Shown here: positions 29,695-39,048 of the stretch, piece by piece
Layout of the letters: the number at the start of each line of letters is the position of its first letter
How positions within the stretch are numbered: position 1 is the stretch's first letter
Assembly: GCA_030849805.1 (NCBI GenBank)
Contig: JASANZ010002081.1
Span: forward strand, 1-43,391
Source of the DNA: Sergeia podlipaevii
Taxonomy: Eukaryota; Euglenozoa; Kinetoplastea; Trypanosomatida; Trypanosomatidae
Length of the DNA stretch: 43,391 bases
Reading direction: 5' to 3'
Position numbers and translations under genes: made by a program
The notes under the pieces: generated by a model
What the model saw: only the letters and a program-made list of their open reading frames with translations
The model's database searches: none
Told to the model about the DNA's origin: nothing

Positions 29695-31401
29695 GAATAG
29701 TAGATGAAGGGGGAGGGGTTGAGAAGTGATGAGCATATCTCTCTCTCTCTCTCTCTCAGGAAGGAAGGAGAGGGGGGGGGAAGAAGGGAGAAGTTCAATG
29801 AAACAGTAGTGCAGCGCGATCTTGCTAGGAAAAAAAAAGAGGGAAAACAAAGGATGACGATCATGTGTTTTTTGTTTGTTTTTTGTTGTTGTTGTTGTAT
29901 CGCAGAATGGTTGTGATCTCCTTCTTCTCTTCTTCTTATTTATTATTATTATTTATGTCTCTCTTTCTTTCTTCCTTGCGACTTTTCCGCTGGCACCAGA
30001 ACCCCCCCCCCGCTGTAATAATGGGCTATTATTTTTCTTCTTCTTGTTAGGTATATATCATCATTTCTCTTTTTTTTTTGCTTTCTTTCTTTTTGCGGTC
30101 TCTCTTGTTGTTGTTGTTGTTGTTGTTTTTGTGTTGAGGTATTATGTGAGTGGGAGTACGGATGGTACTTATACTTGGGAGATGTATAAAAAAAAAAAAA
30201 AAAAAAGAGAGAGAGAGCAGAGGGAACTTGTAAATCGAGATGATTGTGGTTGCGCTTGTGCGTATTTTTTTATTTTTTTTTTCGGTGCTGGTGTTTTACT
30301 ATTATTGTTATTCGTTTCTCTCCCGTTGCTGTTGTTGTTGATATCTAAGAGTAGTAAAAAGAAAAAGCAATATAAGCTATCTACATCCAACTGTGTGTTA
30401 TCAATATATATAGTGACAAATAGAACTGCGTTCTTTGGGGAATGAGAAACGTAAAGGACCAATAAATATATATATATATATATTTACATTCATTTACAAA
30501 AACAAAGCATAGCAAGAAAAAAAAAAGAGAGATGAAAATGCACATTTGAAATTTACAATCTTCAGTGTGTGTTTTTTTTATTTGTGTTACCTCGAATTCT
30601 CCTATCTCTAACTCACTCTCTCTATCTATCTCCTTCTTCTTCTTTGTATTACATATTTTTCGAAGCACGCATTCATCGGTTCACAATTACTAGCGCACAG
30701 GAAATCTATAGTGCGAGCACACACAAATACAAGTATATAAAAGTTTTTTTATTGTAGTATTTTCTTTTTTTTTTCTTCTCTGTTTGCCATATTTTATTGC
30801 TGTCGCGTTCTTATTTTTTCTTTCTTTCTCACCTAGCACGCAACTTGAACTCTATCTTGCCCTATACAAACGCTAGTGTTCCCCCCCCCCCCCTTCACAA
30901 CTTTTTTTTTTTCTGTTCTTATCCACATTTTTTTATAGATCTTTTTGTTGCTGTTGTTGCTAGTTTTCAATTGGCTACTATACATTATTATAATTTTCTC
31001 TTTTTTTCTGCGAGTATTTTACGTCTTATAAAGCGACATATCTATCCATATATTGTCAGGATCGTCCCTGGTTACGTTATTGGGGTTATTTGTATATACA
31101 TGCATACCTGCGCACTAAGAAATCGGGACTATTGATAAGAAAAGAGAACACCAAGAGGCGTGAAAGGGAAGGAGAAAGAAAAAAAAACTGAGAGAGAGAG
31201 AGAGAGAAAGAACACGCAAAGAGGAAGAAAATCAACGCACCAAGACACCGCATTATACACTTGCATTCACTTGGTGCTTTACTTGTTATTATTGTTATCT
31301 ATCGCCCCCGCCCTCTTCAAACCCCACCCCTTTATCATCTTATTATTATTATTATTATTATTATTCATTATAACTATTATTATTATTATTATTGTGTGTG
31401 A
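29695..31401. other. Spacer of 1.7 kb, no gene seen
   Basis: Contains a CT repeat (about 29741-29757), a G9 run at 29772-29780, TTG repeats (about 30106-30127), a C10 run at 30002-30011, an A18 run near 30188-30205, a TA repeat (about 30467-30483), a 13-C run at 30881-30893 and a GA repeat (31191-31207). The 189-codon ORF at 29876-30445 is Phe/Val/Leu-rich repeat translation. No RNA gene was recognised. Confidence 0.6.
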
Positions 31402-31407
31402 ATGCAG
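31266..31407 (+). promoter_or_regulatory. Putative trans-splice acceptor for the giant hydrolase gene
   Basis: A long pyrimidine/TTA-rich region contains no AG from 31245 to 31405. The first AG is in GCAG at 31406-31407, four nucleotides after the first ATG of the ORF begins. If this is the acceptor, translation starts at the next in-frame ATG, 31414, after a native UTR of 6 nt plus the spliced leader. Confidence 0.5.
31340..31393. repeat. (TTA)n repeat
   Basis: Two blocks of TTA/ATT units, 31340-31365 and 31376-31393, separated by a short imperfect stretch, just before the start of the hydrolase gene. Confidence 0.85.
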
Positions 31408-34400
31408 ATACTCATGGGGCTGTGGTACTTCCTTACAGCTGTCGTTACGTTCATCTATGAGATTGTTGTGTTCATTCCCCGCTATGTTCTCGTAGAGCGG
31501 CACACAACGCGCAGCTTCTTTTGGGGCTACCGTGCGCAAGCGCAAGTCCACTACTGTGCCTCTGATGTCAATGCCGCCGCTGTCGTGGCACGCATGCAGT
31601 GTCTCGAGTCATCTCCGCCAAGTGTTGCCGCTGCTGCTGCTGCGAATCTGAAGCGAGGGCAAACTCGCGAGCAGCGGCCAAGTCTTAGCACCAGCAGTAT
31701 TGGCATGTACTCTGACTCAGGGAGCCTGTCGGCATCCACGAGGCAGGACTCGCTGCTGCAGGGGAGGAATGGGAACCCAGTAGAGAGCGAAGCAGCAGCA
31801 GCAGCGCCAGCAGCAGCAGCAGCGGCAGCAGCAGCGCCAGCAGGTAGTGTCAGCACGCCCACGTCGCCGCCACTCTCTCTGTCTCCGCTAGCCTCTCCGT
31901 ACTTCACACGGCATCAGCAGTACTTGCGGGCAGAAGGTGGTGCTGGCGGTGGTGGCGGTGGTGATGGGGCTGCTGGGAACAATGAGACACAGGCGTCGTC
32001 CATATTTGAGGTATCGCTTACTCTTGACACGAGTGCCACTGGTTGCAGCTTATTGGACGCCAACAACACCAGCTATCAGCAAGGTGGAGAGGAGGAAAAC
32101 AATAGAGGAAACCAGCATGAAGTCAACAAGGAAGAAGTTGAGGGAAATGAAAAGCAACAAACTCTGCAGATGGCGGAGCAACACGTGCTGAGTGGCGTAT
32201 TCAGCAACGGCGGCATACCGCTTTGGTGCTCGCTAGAATCTGCGAGAGGTATCAAGAGTCACAGCTGTCTTCATCAATCGAGCCCTTATGACGATGAAGA
32301 AGAAGAAGAAGCAGGAAAAGAGGTCGTCTCGGTAGCAGCAGCAGCAACATCACCTACGCACACTACTAGAACTGCAGCTGCTAACAACAATGATAGCAAC
32401 ACAAAGACGAATGAGACAAGCGCGTGTTGGATGCAGACGAGCGGTGCCTTCTCTCCGAACATGCATAAACTGTTGCGAGAGCGTGGTGTGGTATTCTGCG
32501 GACTCACCACCGCCAAACGCATCCGCCTCTACAGTGCTATCAATCTATTAGCTGCTGCTGCTAGCACGAAGAAAAACTCAAGTGCTGCTCGTCCCTTCTC
32601 TTTCCCTGCAGCGCGCGGCACTACTGGGTATCATCATCATCATCACCACAACGGTGATCACCAAAACTGCGGTGTGTTCTCTCCAGAGGAGATGGTCAAT
32701 GCGGGTGAAAGCAGTAGCCACACAAGCTCCTGTGGCAACGCAGAATGCAGTGTGGACACTGTTCACTATGTTGAGCAACACATGTCTCATGCGACAGAGC
32801 AGCGCTTGAAGACAAGCTCAGTAAAGCACGGTGTCACTATGATACCAGGGATTGTGTTTAGTAGCGGCACGACAACGAATCGCATGTACCTTCACGCTGC
32901 GTCGAACTCATCTGCTCCCGCGTCTCCCTTATCTTTTTCTTCACCCAGCAGCTTATCCTCCGCGGATACCAGCGGCAGCACCGTTACTACCAGCAGCGGT
33001 GGCGAAGATGATTACTCCTTTAGTCAGTCCGGCAATGGTGACGCGTCCAGACTGCCTTCTCTCGTGCTCTCACGCAGCGAGCTGAGAGAGAAGCTGCGAG
33101 CCCGGGAGTCTCTTTGGGTGGTGTTGAAGTTGGGCTGCGTTGAGGCCGAGGGAAGCGTGGCCCAGTGGGAGGCCGCCAAGACTGCCAAAGAGCTGTTAGG
33201 CCCTGGCAACGGGGTGGCACAGCCACTCGGTACGTACTACACCATCCGGCTTGCTGCCTCGGCCCCATCAAGTGATAGTAGCAAACGCAGTAATGTCAAT
33301 GCTGCTGCGGCTGCTGCTGGAGGATGCTTCGCACACGGCACATTCGCTTCTGCAACGAAGAAGATGAAGGAGCACGTGCCGCGACGGGGGTTTGCTCCTC
33401 CTGTGTACGCTGTGCATGCCCGCGCGCAGCTTCTGCTTTCCAACATGGACCCTCTATGGCAGATCACAGAGGCGATGCTAGATGGTCAACAGCAGCTCAA
33501 AAAGGGCTGCCATGTGTTCGGCATTGCTGGTGGCAAAGAAGAAGAAGAAGGGGGCGATGATGATGAGCTGCGCAGTGCTGCGGCTGGAAATAGTCTGGAT
33601 AGACTGAGGTACCTCAAAAAGAAAATCTCTAGCCAGCACGCTCATCTATTATTTTTGCCTCCTCCCCCGCCCGCGGACGCGTCGTGGATCAATCAGTTTA
33701 CGTACTTTCTCATGACAACGTTGCTTGCGCTGGGTCGATGGGTAGCTGCTCGGCTGATGGGAATTCCCGACTATATTGTTCCGCTGCGCCACGTGTCCGC
33801 ACTCAGTGGTAGCGGCGGCGGCGGCGCTAACACCGCCAGCACCAGGCGTCATGTATGTGTACGGGAGACTTGCTATGAGGAGCAGGAGGAGGAGAAGAGA
33901 GTCGAGGAGCAGCAGATTTTACGGCGGCAGCAGCAGCAGCAGAAGCAGAAGCAGAAGCAGCCAACTGCACAACAAGCACCACCAGAGGCGTCCGTGATGG
34001 CAGAGGTAGAGAAAACAGAATACAGGAGGAAGACTGAGGAAGGTGTGCCAGTGTGTGGTGACCCACGTGTCGGTCGAGAAGACGATGAAACAGGAGAAGC
34101 CTCACCGCAGCTGACGCGAACCAAAGGGACGACAGACCAGCATCACGACCTCGTTTCCCTTCCCTCTCCTGCTGCCCAGACTTCTGGCAAGACCGCTGCT
34201 CACGGCCTCATTCTTCTTGAGCAACCCCACAGTGGTGAGCAGAGCGCGGAAGTGAGCATCAGCCCGGTCAACAACACTAGCAGCAGCAGCAACAGTGGGA
34301 GCGTGCCCTATGCTGGGGAAACCTGTGGGGGTACTTGTCCTGGTGGTCAAGGGAGGAAGCCAACGCCAAGGTTCAGCGCCGTCACATCCACTACTGCCAG

Positions 34401-37400
34401 TGCTAGTGCTTACAATAGTAATAGTGAGAACAAGGCAGTGGGCGCTGGGGCGACAACGGCAACAGCAGAAGCGGCCTCGGCTAAACCATTGGCTGCGACC
34501 TCGATAAGCGCCGCCAGCGTTACGAAGGTGCGTACTACTAGTACTACTCCCATGACAGAGAAACATATCAATGGAAAGGACAGCGAGGTGCCTCGGTCAA
34601 TGCCCTTGCCTTCGCAGCGACGACGCCCCTTTACTCGCTGTGTCAGCATCCAGTGGCTGCAGGATCGACCTCCAGATCCCACAACCCTCACTCCAGTGGT
34701 GCTTCTGGTGATGTGTCCTTCCATCGTGCAAGGAGGCCGTCTGAGCAATCACACCGTACGTCGCATCGCTGTGCTGTGTGAGTGTCTTAGTAGTATTGGG
34801 GCACTGCGACGTGCCAATGACAAGGCCCAGCGAGCAGCAGAGGCAGCAGCTCAGGCCGGTTCCCCCCCTTTTTCTTCTCCCCTCTCGTCATCATCCGTAG
34901 CAGCGGCGGCAGTAGCCGAGCAGCTGATGGACCCACTCTATGCGCAGTGGTACGCTGGTGTGGCGAGCGCGGATATGATGCGGAGACGGAGAGGAGGAGG
35001 AGCGGCTGGGGAAGGAAGTGGCAAGTCGCGCGGCGGCGCCTGGGTGAATGTAGGCCACCCCATTGCTACGGAGCAACCGCAGCGAGGCAGGATGATGCAC
35101 ACGGAGAAAGCTGACAGCTCGTTAGAAGGTGAGGAAGCGGAGGAGAGCTGGACGGTGCCCATGTACATGTACGACGTGGAGCGCATTGTTCATCATCTTC
35201 GCACCACCCTTGGTACCGCAGAGGTGCTCGTACCTGCTTCATCAACGGCGGAAAACAACATGGAACGCGAAAAAATTGAAAAAGATAGCAATGAAGATGA
35301 GGAAAATGTGCCCAGGCACAAGCGTTTCCACAGGAACATTGAGGGTATGGCAGTCACAAGTGATGATACGCGCGGGCACAAAGGACTGCGAAGGCAGAGA
35401 ACACTAAAAGCTAGCAGTATTGGCAGCGTTGGGGAGGATGACCTCACGCTCCCCTACACGAGTCCATGCAATATGAATAGCAGTAATAGTAGTGGCAATG
35501 CGCACCATCAGTTTCAACAGCGCGTCTCGCCGCCGCCGCTGCCGCGTCTGACCTCATTGCTCGAAGCGGACTCGGGCTCGCAATGCGTGAACGATGGGGA
35601 CCTACCCTCACTGCTAGATGTGACAGCGCCGCCGTCCATTCAGCCATCCAAGCTGCCGTCGATGTGGCATTTAGATAGCGACTCTGGCATGCCAGCAGCG
35701 GCGAGTATGATGATGACTTCGCAATCAGAAGGTGAGACGGGTGGCATACGCGCCGTGAACTGTCGTGTGTCGCCTCTAGCGAGGCAACGAAGTAGCGCAT
35801 CGAACGCACCCACCGTCGCACCCCCTGGGCACTGCAAACGAAGCACGTTGGCGGACCGTGGAACAACGTCCTCGTCTTCTTCTTCGTCATGTGAGACAGG
35901 CGGCCATCATCATGCGTCCACAACGCCTTTTGCAGCCTCGCGTAGCACGAAAATAGAGAAGCTGCAGCGTGCTGTGTATGTGATTGGAATTGGGTGGTCC
36001 GAGGCTGCAGGGCCGTTTTTAGAGTACTCCATCGCTTATTCAGGAGCCTCCCGCTTGGACGGTTACGTCTGCATCGGTCATAGTCTCTCTTCTTGCTTGC
36101 AGTTGGGGCGAGATGGCATTTCCGGGAGCACATTTTTGAGTCGAGCGGCCATGGCAGCCGCAACCACGGCGGACAGCTCTTCGCTGTTGCCATCATCATT
36201 GGGCACAGGTAGTGGAAAGGGAAGCAAATCAGGTGCAGCTCTGGTCGAAAGTACTTCAAGAGGCAATCCATCTGCGTTTGAGGTGCTTGCCGCTAGCAAG
36301 ATAAACCCCAGCGATAGCACTTACAGCTCCGCTGCACCGCTTCTCTTTCACTCCCAGCTGCTCTCAGGTCTCACGCGGGGTTCCGCGCGTCTCTTGCTCC
36401 TCATCACACGACTGCAGTTGATTGCTGAAGGACTGCGGCGCGAACGAGTGCGAGAAGCACGTGAAGAGCGCAGCTTGCGGAGCCCCCAGTACCATCACCA
36501 CCATCCTTTCTACGCTCACTCTCTCACCCAGTCATCCTCTGAATCCCCAGCAGAGAGCCCACGTAGGCACTGGAGGCGTCATCGTCACTCAGATGAGATT
36601 GCTGTCGACAGAAGGGACAGTGGCCACGGCGGCGGCGGCGGCGGCCCTCTCGCCTTCCTTGCGGAGTCCCTTGCTGCCCTTCATACCGTCAGGGAAGCCG
36701 TGAATGTGCAGATGCGGGGCCTTGATGGGCCTACACAGTGGATGGTGCGGCAAGCTGCGAGTGTGACCGCGGCGGTGGAGGCGGCGGCAACCGCACCAGC
36801 GACTGATTCAGCGATGGAGGTGGCTCTTGTGTCTTCTGATAATGGTGCTGCCGCTGTCACCCATGACACAGAGATTTCCCGCCGCGACAGCCAAGTGGAC
36901 GATGAGATGAATGAGGCCGATGTAGGACTGATTTCGCTGACTTCCTCCGAGATCGCTGGAGGTGGTGGTGGTGGCGGTGGATGGATGCATATGGCGGTGC
37001 CCGTGGCAAACTACTTTGCGGGTGATGACTATTGCTATCCATCTCCTGTGTCGCCCTCGAGATGTCGGTTCCCTACCATTGCCACAATGACAGACTGGGA
37101 AGCCGCTCTATGCTCTCAGCAACACCCACAACAGCAGCAAGACCCAGAGTTACAACAACAACAAGTGTCACGCATTGTCATGGGGGCCTCCTCCTCCAGC
37201 ACCACACAGGATGATCTGTCGTCTCGACTGATGACACCGCAGGGAGTACGTCCCCTGCCGATGTCCAGAAGCAGTCTCGCCTTAGGCTACGGTGGCAGCC
37301 CCATCATGACGAATGACGCCCTGATGAAGTTCCCACGAAGAGGTAGCCACCTGGAAGTACCGCGGGTGCCGTACGCCAACGTCACAACCGATAGTTTGGC

Positions 37401-38679
37401 TCAGATGGCCTACGATCGATCTTCGAGTCTGCGATCTATAGGTGCTGGTGGTGGTGGGCATCTTTCACTAACTGGTTCCACGACATCGTTGTGGAGCCTT
37501 CAATATCAACAACAGCAGCAGCAGTTAACATCGCCCTTAGCGCTGTCCTATAACGTGTCTCCGCCACACTCTACGGGGCATCTTTTTTTGACTGTTGGAG
37601 GTGCTGTGGTTGCTGCCTCGACTAACACGGATCAAAGCAGACTTGTAGGCAGGGACTGCCAGCGCCGGGGTAGTGTTGTTGTTACAGCACCTGGACTGCA
37701 AATTCGTAAGGGCACGGTGCTTTTTGAAATGGCGCAGGGCATTCATGACTTCAATGAGGGCACTGCAGTCTCGCCCACAAAGCCGAGAGGAGAAAGAGAA
37801 GGAGAATCAGCAGCAACCAGGCAAGAGAGAGAAAAAATAAACCCCAAGTGGCAATGCACAACCAACGCGCCATCGTTGGAGCAGCAGAAGGAGCAGCAGA
37901 GGCGAGGAGACGCGTATGCGCCTATTGACACACTTCAGTGTACTCGAATCCTGAGCCTTGAAGAGCAGCAACAGCAACAAGAGCATCATCATCACAGTGT
38001 CATGACGTCGGCGCATACACGCGATGGAGAAAAGAAAAACAGTAGTGGAAGTCCAGCGAAAAAGGCAACCGCAACTTCTGCTGCAACAACAGGGCGGAAA
38101 GACATCGTGGAAACAGTAGCAGCTCCACATCGCACCGTCACAAAACGCGGTGGAACGACGGCGGACCACAATAGCGACAGCCCCGCAGCGCTTCAGATTG
38201 AACTGCGAGTACGCACTGCTCAACATGCTAGCATGATTGCTCGTATTGTCGCCCCAACCCTGTTTCTGCACAGTCGAGACGATGATATAGCGCCACTGTG
38301 GACAATACCTGCCTCCTCACTCGCGACCAACCCAAATATCTTCACGGTCGTGTCGCGGCGTGGTGGACATGGGGTCTTTATTGAGGCTGTGAGTAACATG
38401 TGCCGCGATCCCGAGCTTGTCCTACTCCCTCCTCCTCCGGTCACAATAAAAACTGCCCGTGTGCCATTGGCGACCTCTTCCTCCTCATCATCATTCTCTA
38501 CCTCCGCTTCTGCACCAGCAGGAAGGAGGCTAGCAGGTGAACACAACGTAGGAACAACAGCGCAGCAAGCTCATGGAATGCAAGAGTGGAGTCTCCGCAT
38601 TGATGGTACAACATGGATGGAACGACTTCTAGTCGAATTCATCGCTAGCGCCGTACTGGTCAATTCTCCGCGGAAGTAG
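31402..38679 (+). CDS. Giant alpha/beta hydrolase of YheT/ABHD1-3 type with huge low-complexity insertions
   Basis: The protein has 2425 residues from the first ATG, or 2421 if the start is 31414. A hydrophobic N-terminal anchor (about 5-30) is followed by pieces of an alpha/beta hydrolase fold separated by Ser/Gln/Gly/Ala-rich insertions. Recognisable pieces are: a CVSIQW strand then PVVLLV at about 1080-1112, aligned to the family's LDW...PxxLLxPG region; DVERIVHHLRTTLG at 1258-1271, like the helix before the nucleophile; the nucleophile elbow VIGIGWSEA with Ser1533; the acid strand APTLFLHSRDDDIAP with Asp2293/2294; and RRGGHGVFIE with His2323. The order and the RDD...GGH ending fit the EMB8/YheT/ABHD1-3 lipid esterase group. 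The elbow reads G-W-S-E-A, not G-x-S-x-G, and the usual oxyanion HG/PG segment reads MCPS, so activity is uncertain. Insertions include poly-Ala (about residues 133-150), a CAG/AAG-coded Gln/Lys run (about 843-853) and poly-His patches. Usual family length is 320-450. Confidence 0.8.
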   Translation: MQILMGLWYFLTAVVTFIYEIVVFIPRYVLVERHTTRSFFWGYRAQAQVHYCASDVNAAAVVARMQCLESSPPSVAAAAAANLKRGQTREQRPSLSTSSIGMYSDSGSLSASTRQDSLLQGRNGNPVESEAAAAAPAAAAAAAAAPAGSVSTPTSPPLSLSPLASPYFTRHQQYLRAEGGAGGGGGGDGAAGNNETQASSIFEVSLTLDTSATGCSLLDANNTSYQQGGEEENNRGNQHEVNKEEVEGNEKQQTLQMAEQHVLSGVFSNGGIPLWCSLESARGIKSHSCLHQSSPYDDEEEEEAGKEVVSVAAAATSPTHTTRTAAANNNDSNTKTNETSACWMQTSGAFSPNMHKLLRERGVVFCGLTTAKRIRLYSAINLLAAAASTKKNSSAARPFSFPAARGTTGYHHHHHHNGDHQNCGVFSPEEMVNAGESSSHTSSCGNAECSVDTVHYVEQHMSHATEQRLKTSSVKHGVTMIPGIVFSSGTTTNRMYLHAASNSSAPASPLSFSSPSSLSSADTSGSTVTTSSGGEDDYSFSQSGNGDASRLPSLVLSRSELREKLRARESLWVVLKLGCVEAEGSVAQWEAAKTAKELLGPGNGVAQPLGTYYTIRLAASAPSSDSSKRSNVNAAAAAAGGCFAHGTFASATKKMKEHVPRRGFAPPVYAVHARAQLLLSNMDPLWQITEAMLDGQQQLKKGCHVFGIAGGKEEEEGGDDDELRSAAAGNSLDRLRYLKKKISSQHAHLLFLPPPPPADASWINQFTYFLMTTLLALGRWVAARLMGIPDYIVPLRHVSALSGSGGGGANTASTRRHVCVRETCYEEQEEEKRVEEQQILRRQQQQQKQKQKQPTAQQAPPEASVMAEVEKTEYRRKTEEGVPVCGDPRVGREDDETGEASPQLTRTKGTTDQHHDLVSLPSPAAQTSGKTAAHGLILLEQPHSGEQSAEVSISPVNNTSSSSNSGSVPYAGETCGGTCPGGQGRKPTPRFSAVTSTTASASAYNSNSENKAVGAGATTATAEAASAKPLAATSISAASVTKVRTTSTTPMTEKHINGKDSEVPRSMPLPSQRRRPFTRCVSIQWLQDRPPDPTTLTPVVLLVMCPSIVQGGRLSNHTVRRIAVLCECLSSIGALRRANDKAQRAAEAAAQAGSPPFSSPLSSSSVAAAAVAEQLMDPLYAQWYAGVASADMMRRRRGGGAAGEGSGKSRGGAWVNVGHPIATEQPQRGRMMHTEKADSSLEGEEAEESWTVPMYMYDVERIVHHLRTTLGTAEVLVPASSTAENNMEREKIEKDSNEDEENVPRHKRFHRNIEGMAVTSDDTRGHKGLRRQRTLKASSIGSVGEDDLTLPYTSPCNMNSSNSSGNAHHQFQQRVSPPPLPRLTSLLEADSGSQCVNDGDLPSLLDVTAPPSIQPSKLPSMWHLDSDSGMPAAASMMMTSQSEGETGGIRAVNCRVSPLARQRSSASNAPTVAPPGHCKRSTLADRGTTSSSSSSSCETGGHHHASTTPFAASRSTKIEKLQRAVYVIGIGWSEAAGPFLEYSIAYSGASRLDGYVCIGHSLSSCLQLGRDGISGSTFLSRAAMAAATTADSSSLLPSSLGTGSGKGSKSGAALVESTSRGNPSAFEVLAASKINPSDSTYSSAAPLLFHSQLLSGLTRGSARLLLLITRLQLIAEGLRRERVREAREERSLRSPQYHHHHPFYAHSLTQSSSESPAESPRRHWRRHRHSDEIAVDRRDSGHGGGGGGPLAFLAESLAALHTVREAVNVQMRGLDGPTQWMVRQAASVTAAVEAAATAPATDSAMEVALVSSDNGAAAVTHDTEISRRDSQVDDEMNEADVGLISLTSSEIAGGGGGGGGWMHMAVPVANYFAGDDYCYPSPVSPSRCRFPTIATMTDWEAALCSQQHPQQQQDPELQQQQVSRIVMGASSSSTTQDDLSSRLMTPQGVRPLPMSRSSLALGYGGSPIMTNDALMKFPRRGSHLEVPRVPYANVTTDSLAQMAYDRSSSLRSIGAGGGGHLSLTGSTTSLWSLQYQQQQQQLTSPLALSYNVSPPHSTGHLFLTVGGAVVAASTNTDQSRLVGRDCQRRGSVVVTAPGLQIRKGTVLFEMAQGIHDFNEGTAVSPTKPRGEREGESAATRQEREKINPKWQCTTNAPSLEQQKEQQRRGDAYAPIDTLQCTRILSLEEQQQQQEHHHHSVMTSAHTRDGEKKNSSGSPAKKATATSAATTGRKDIVETVAAPHRTVTKRGGTTADHNSDSPAALQIELRVRTAQHASMIARIVAPTLFLHSRDDDIAPLWTIPASSLATNPNIFTVVSRRGGHGVFIEAVSNMCRDPELVLLPPPPVTIKTARVPLATSSSSSSFSTSASAPAGRRLAGEHNVGTTAQQAHGMQEWSLRIDGTTWMERLLVEFIASAVLVNSPRK

Positions 38680-38872
38680 GCATGCGCAAAAGTGTGTGTG
38701 TTTGTGTTTTATTTATTTATGTTTCGCGCTTTGCTTTTGTTTGTGTGTTTCTTTTTTAAAAAAAAAAGTGTAGATGGGGGTCACACATTGGGGTCTTCAC
38801 TGCCTGCTTGTGGTTTTAGGTTCATTCCACACAATACTCACCCTACTACTTTCTTAGTACGAAGTACATATT

Positions 38873-38874
<2 letters not shown>

Positions 38875-38907
<33 letters not shown>
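38875..38907. repeat. (AAT)11 microsatellite
   Basis: Eleven AAT units upstream of the transporter splice tract. Confidence 0.9.
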
Positions 38908-38908
<1 letters not shown>

Positions 38909-38931
38909 GCATTGCTACTCTGCAGCAGACT

Positions 38932-38985
38932 ACCTTCTTCCCGCTTTCTCTTCTTTTCTGCTTGCATTTCTTCATTTATCACAAG
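38932..38985 (+). promoter_or_regulatory. Putative trans-splice acceptor for the first transporter gene
   Basis: A strong CT-rich tract is followed by the first AG at 38984-38985, giving a 5' UTR of about 63 nt. Further AGs at 39011-39012 and 39046-39047 are alternatives. Confidence 0.5.
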
Positions 38986-39048
38986 ACCATCCCCATCCCA
39001 TAAACTCACCAGCAAACACAACCGCGAAAACCTCCACACACTTGCAGG

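Larger units (their letters stand above)
38680..39048. other. Spacer with (AAT)n, no gene seen
   Basis: A short spacer of 369 nt with a T/A-rich first half, an AAT repeat (38875-38907) and a strong CT-rich tract before the transporter gene. Confidence 0.65.

Noticed and set aside
29876..30445. 189-codon ORF in the spacer after Sec23, and similar spacer ORFs at 12148-12549, 19707-20321, 42134-42544 and 42550-42936
   Set aside because: Their products are dominated by Phe, Val, Cys or Lys runs from homopolymers and microsatellites; no domain, splice context or coding-like base composition supports them.
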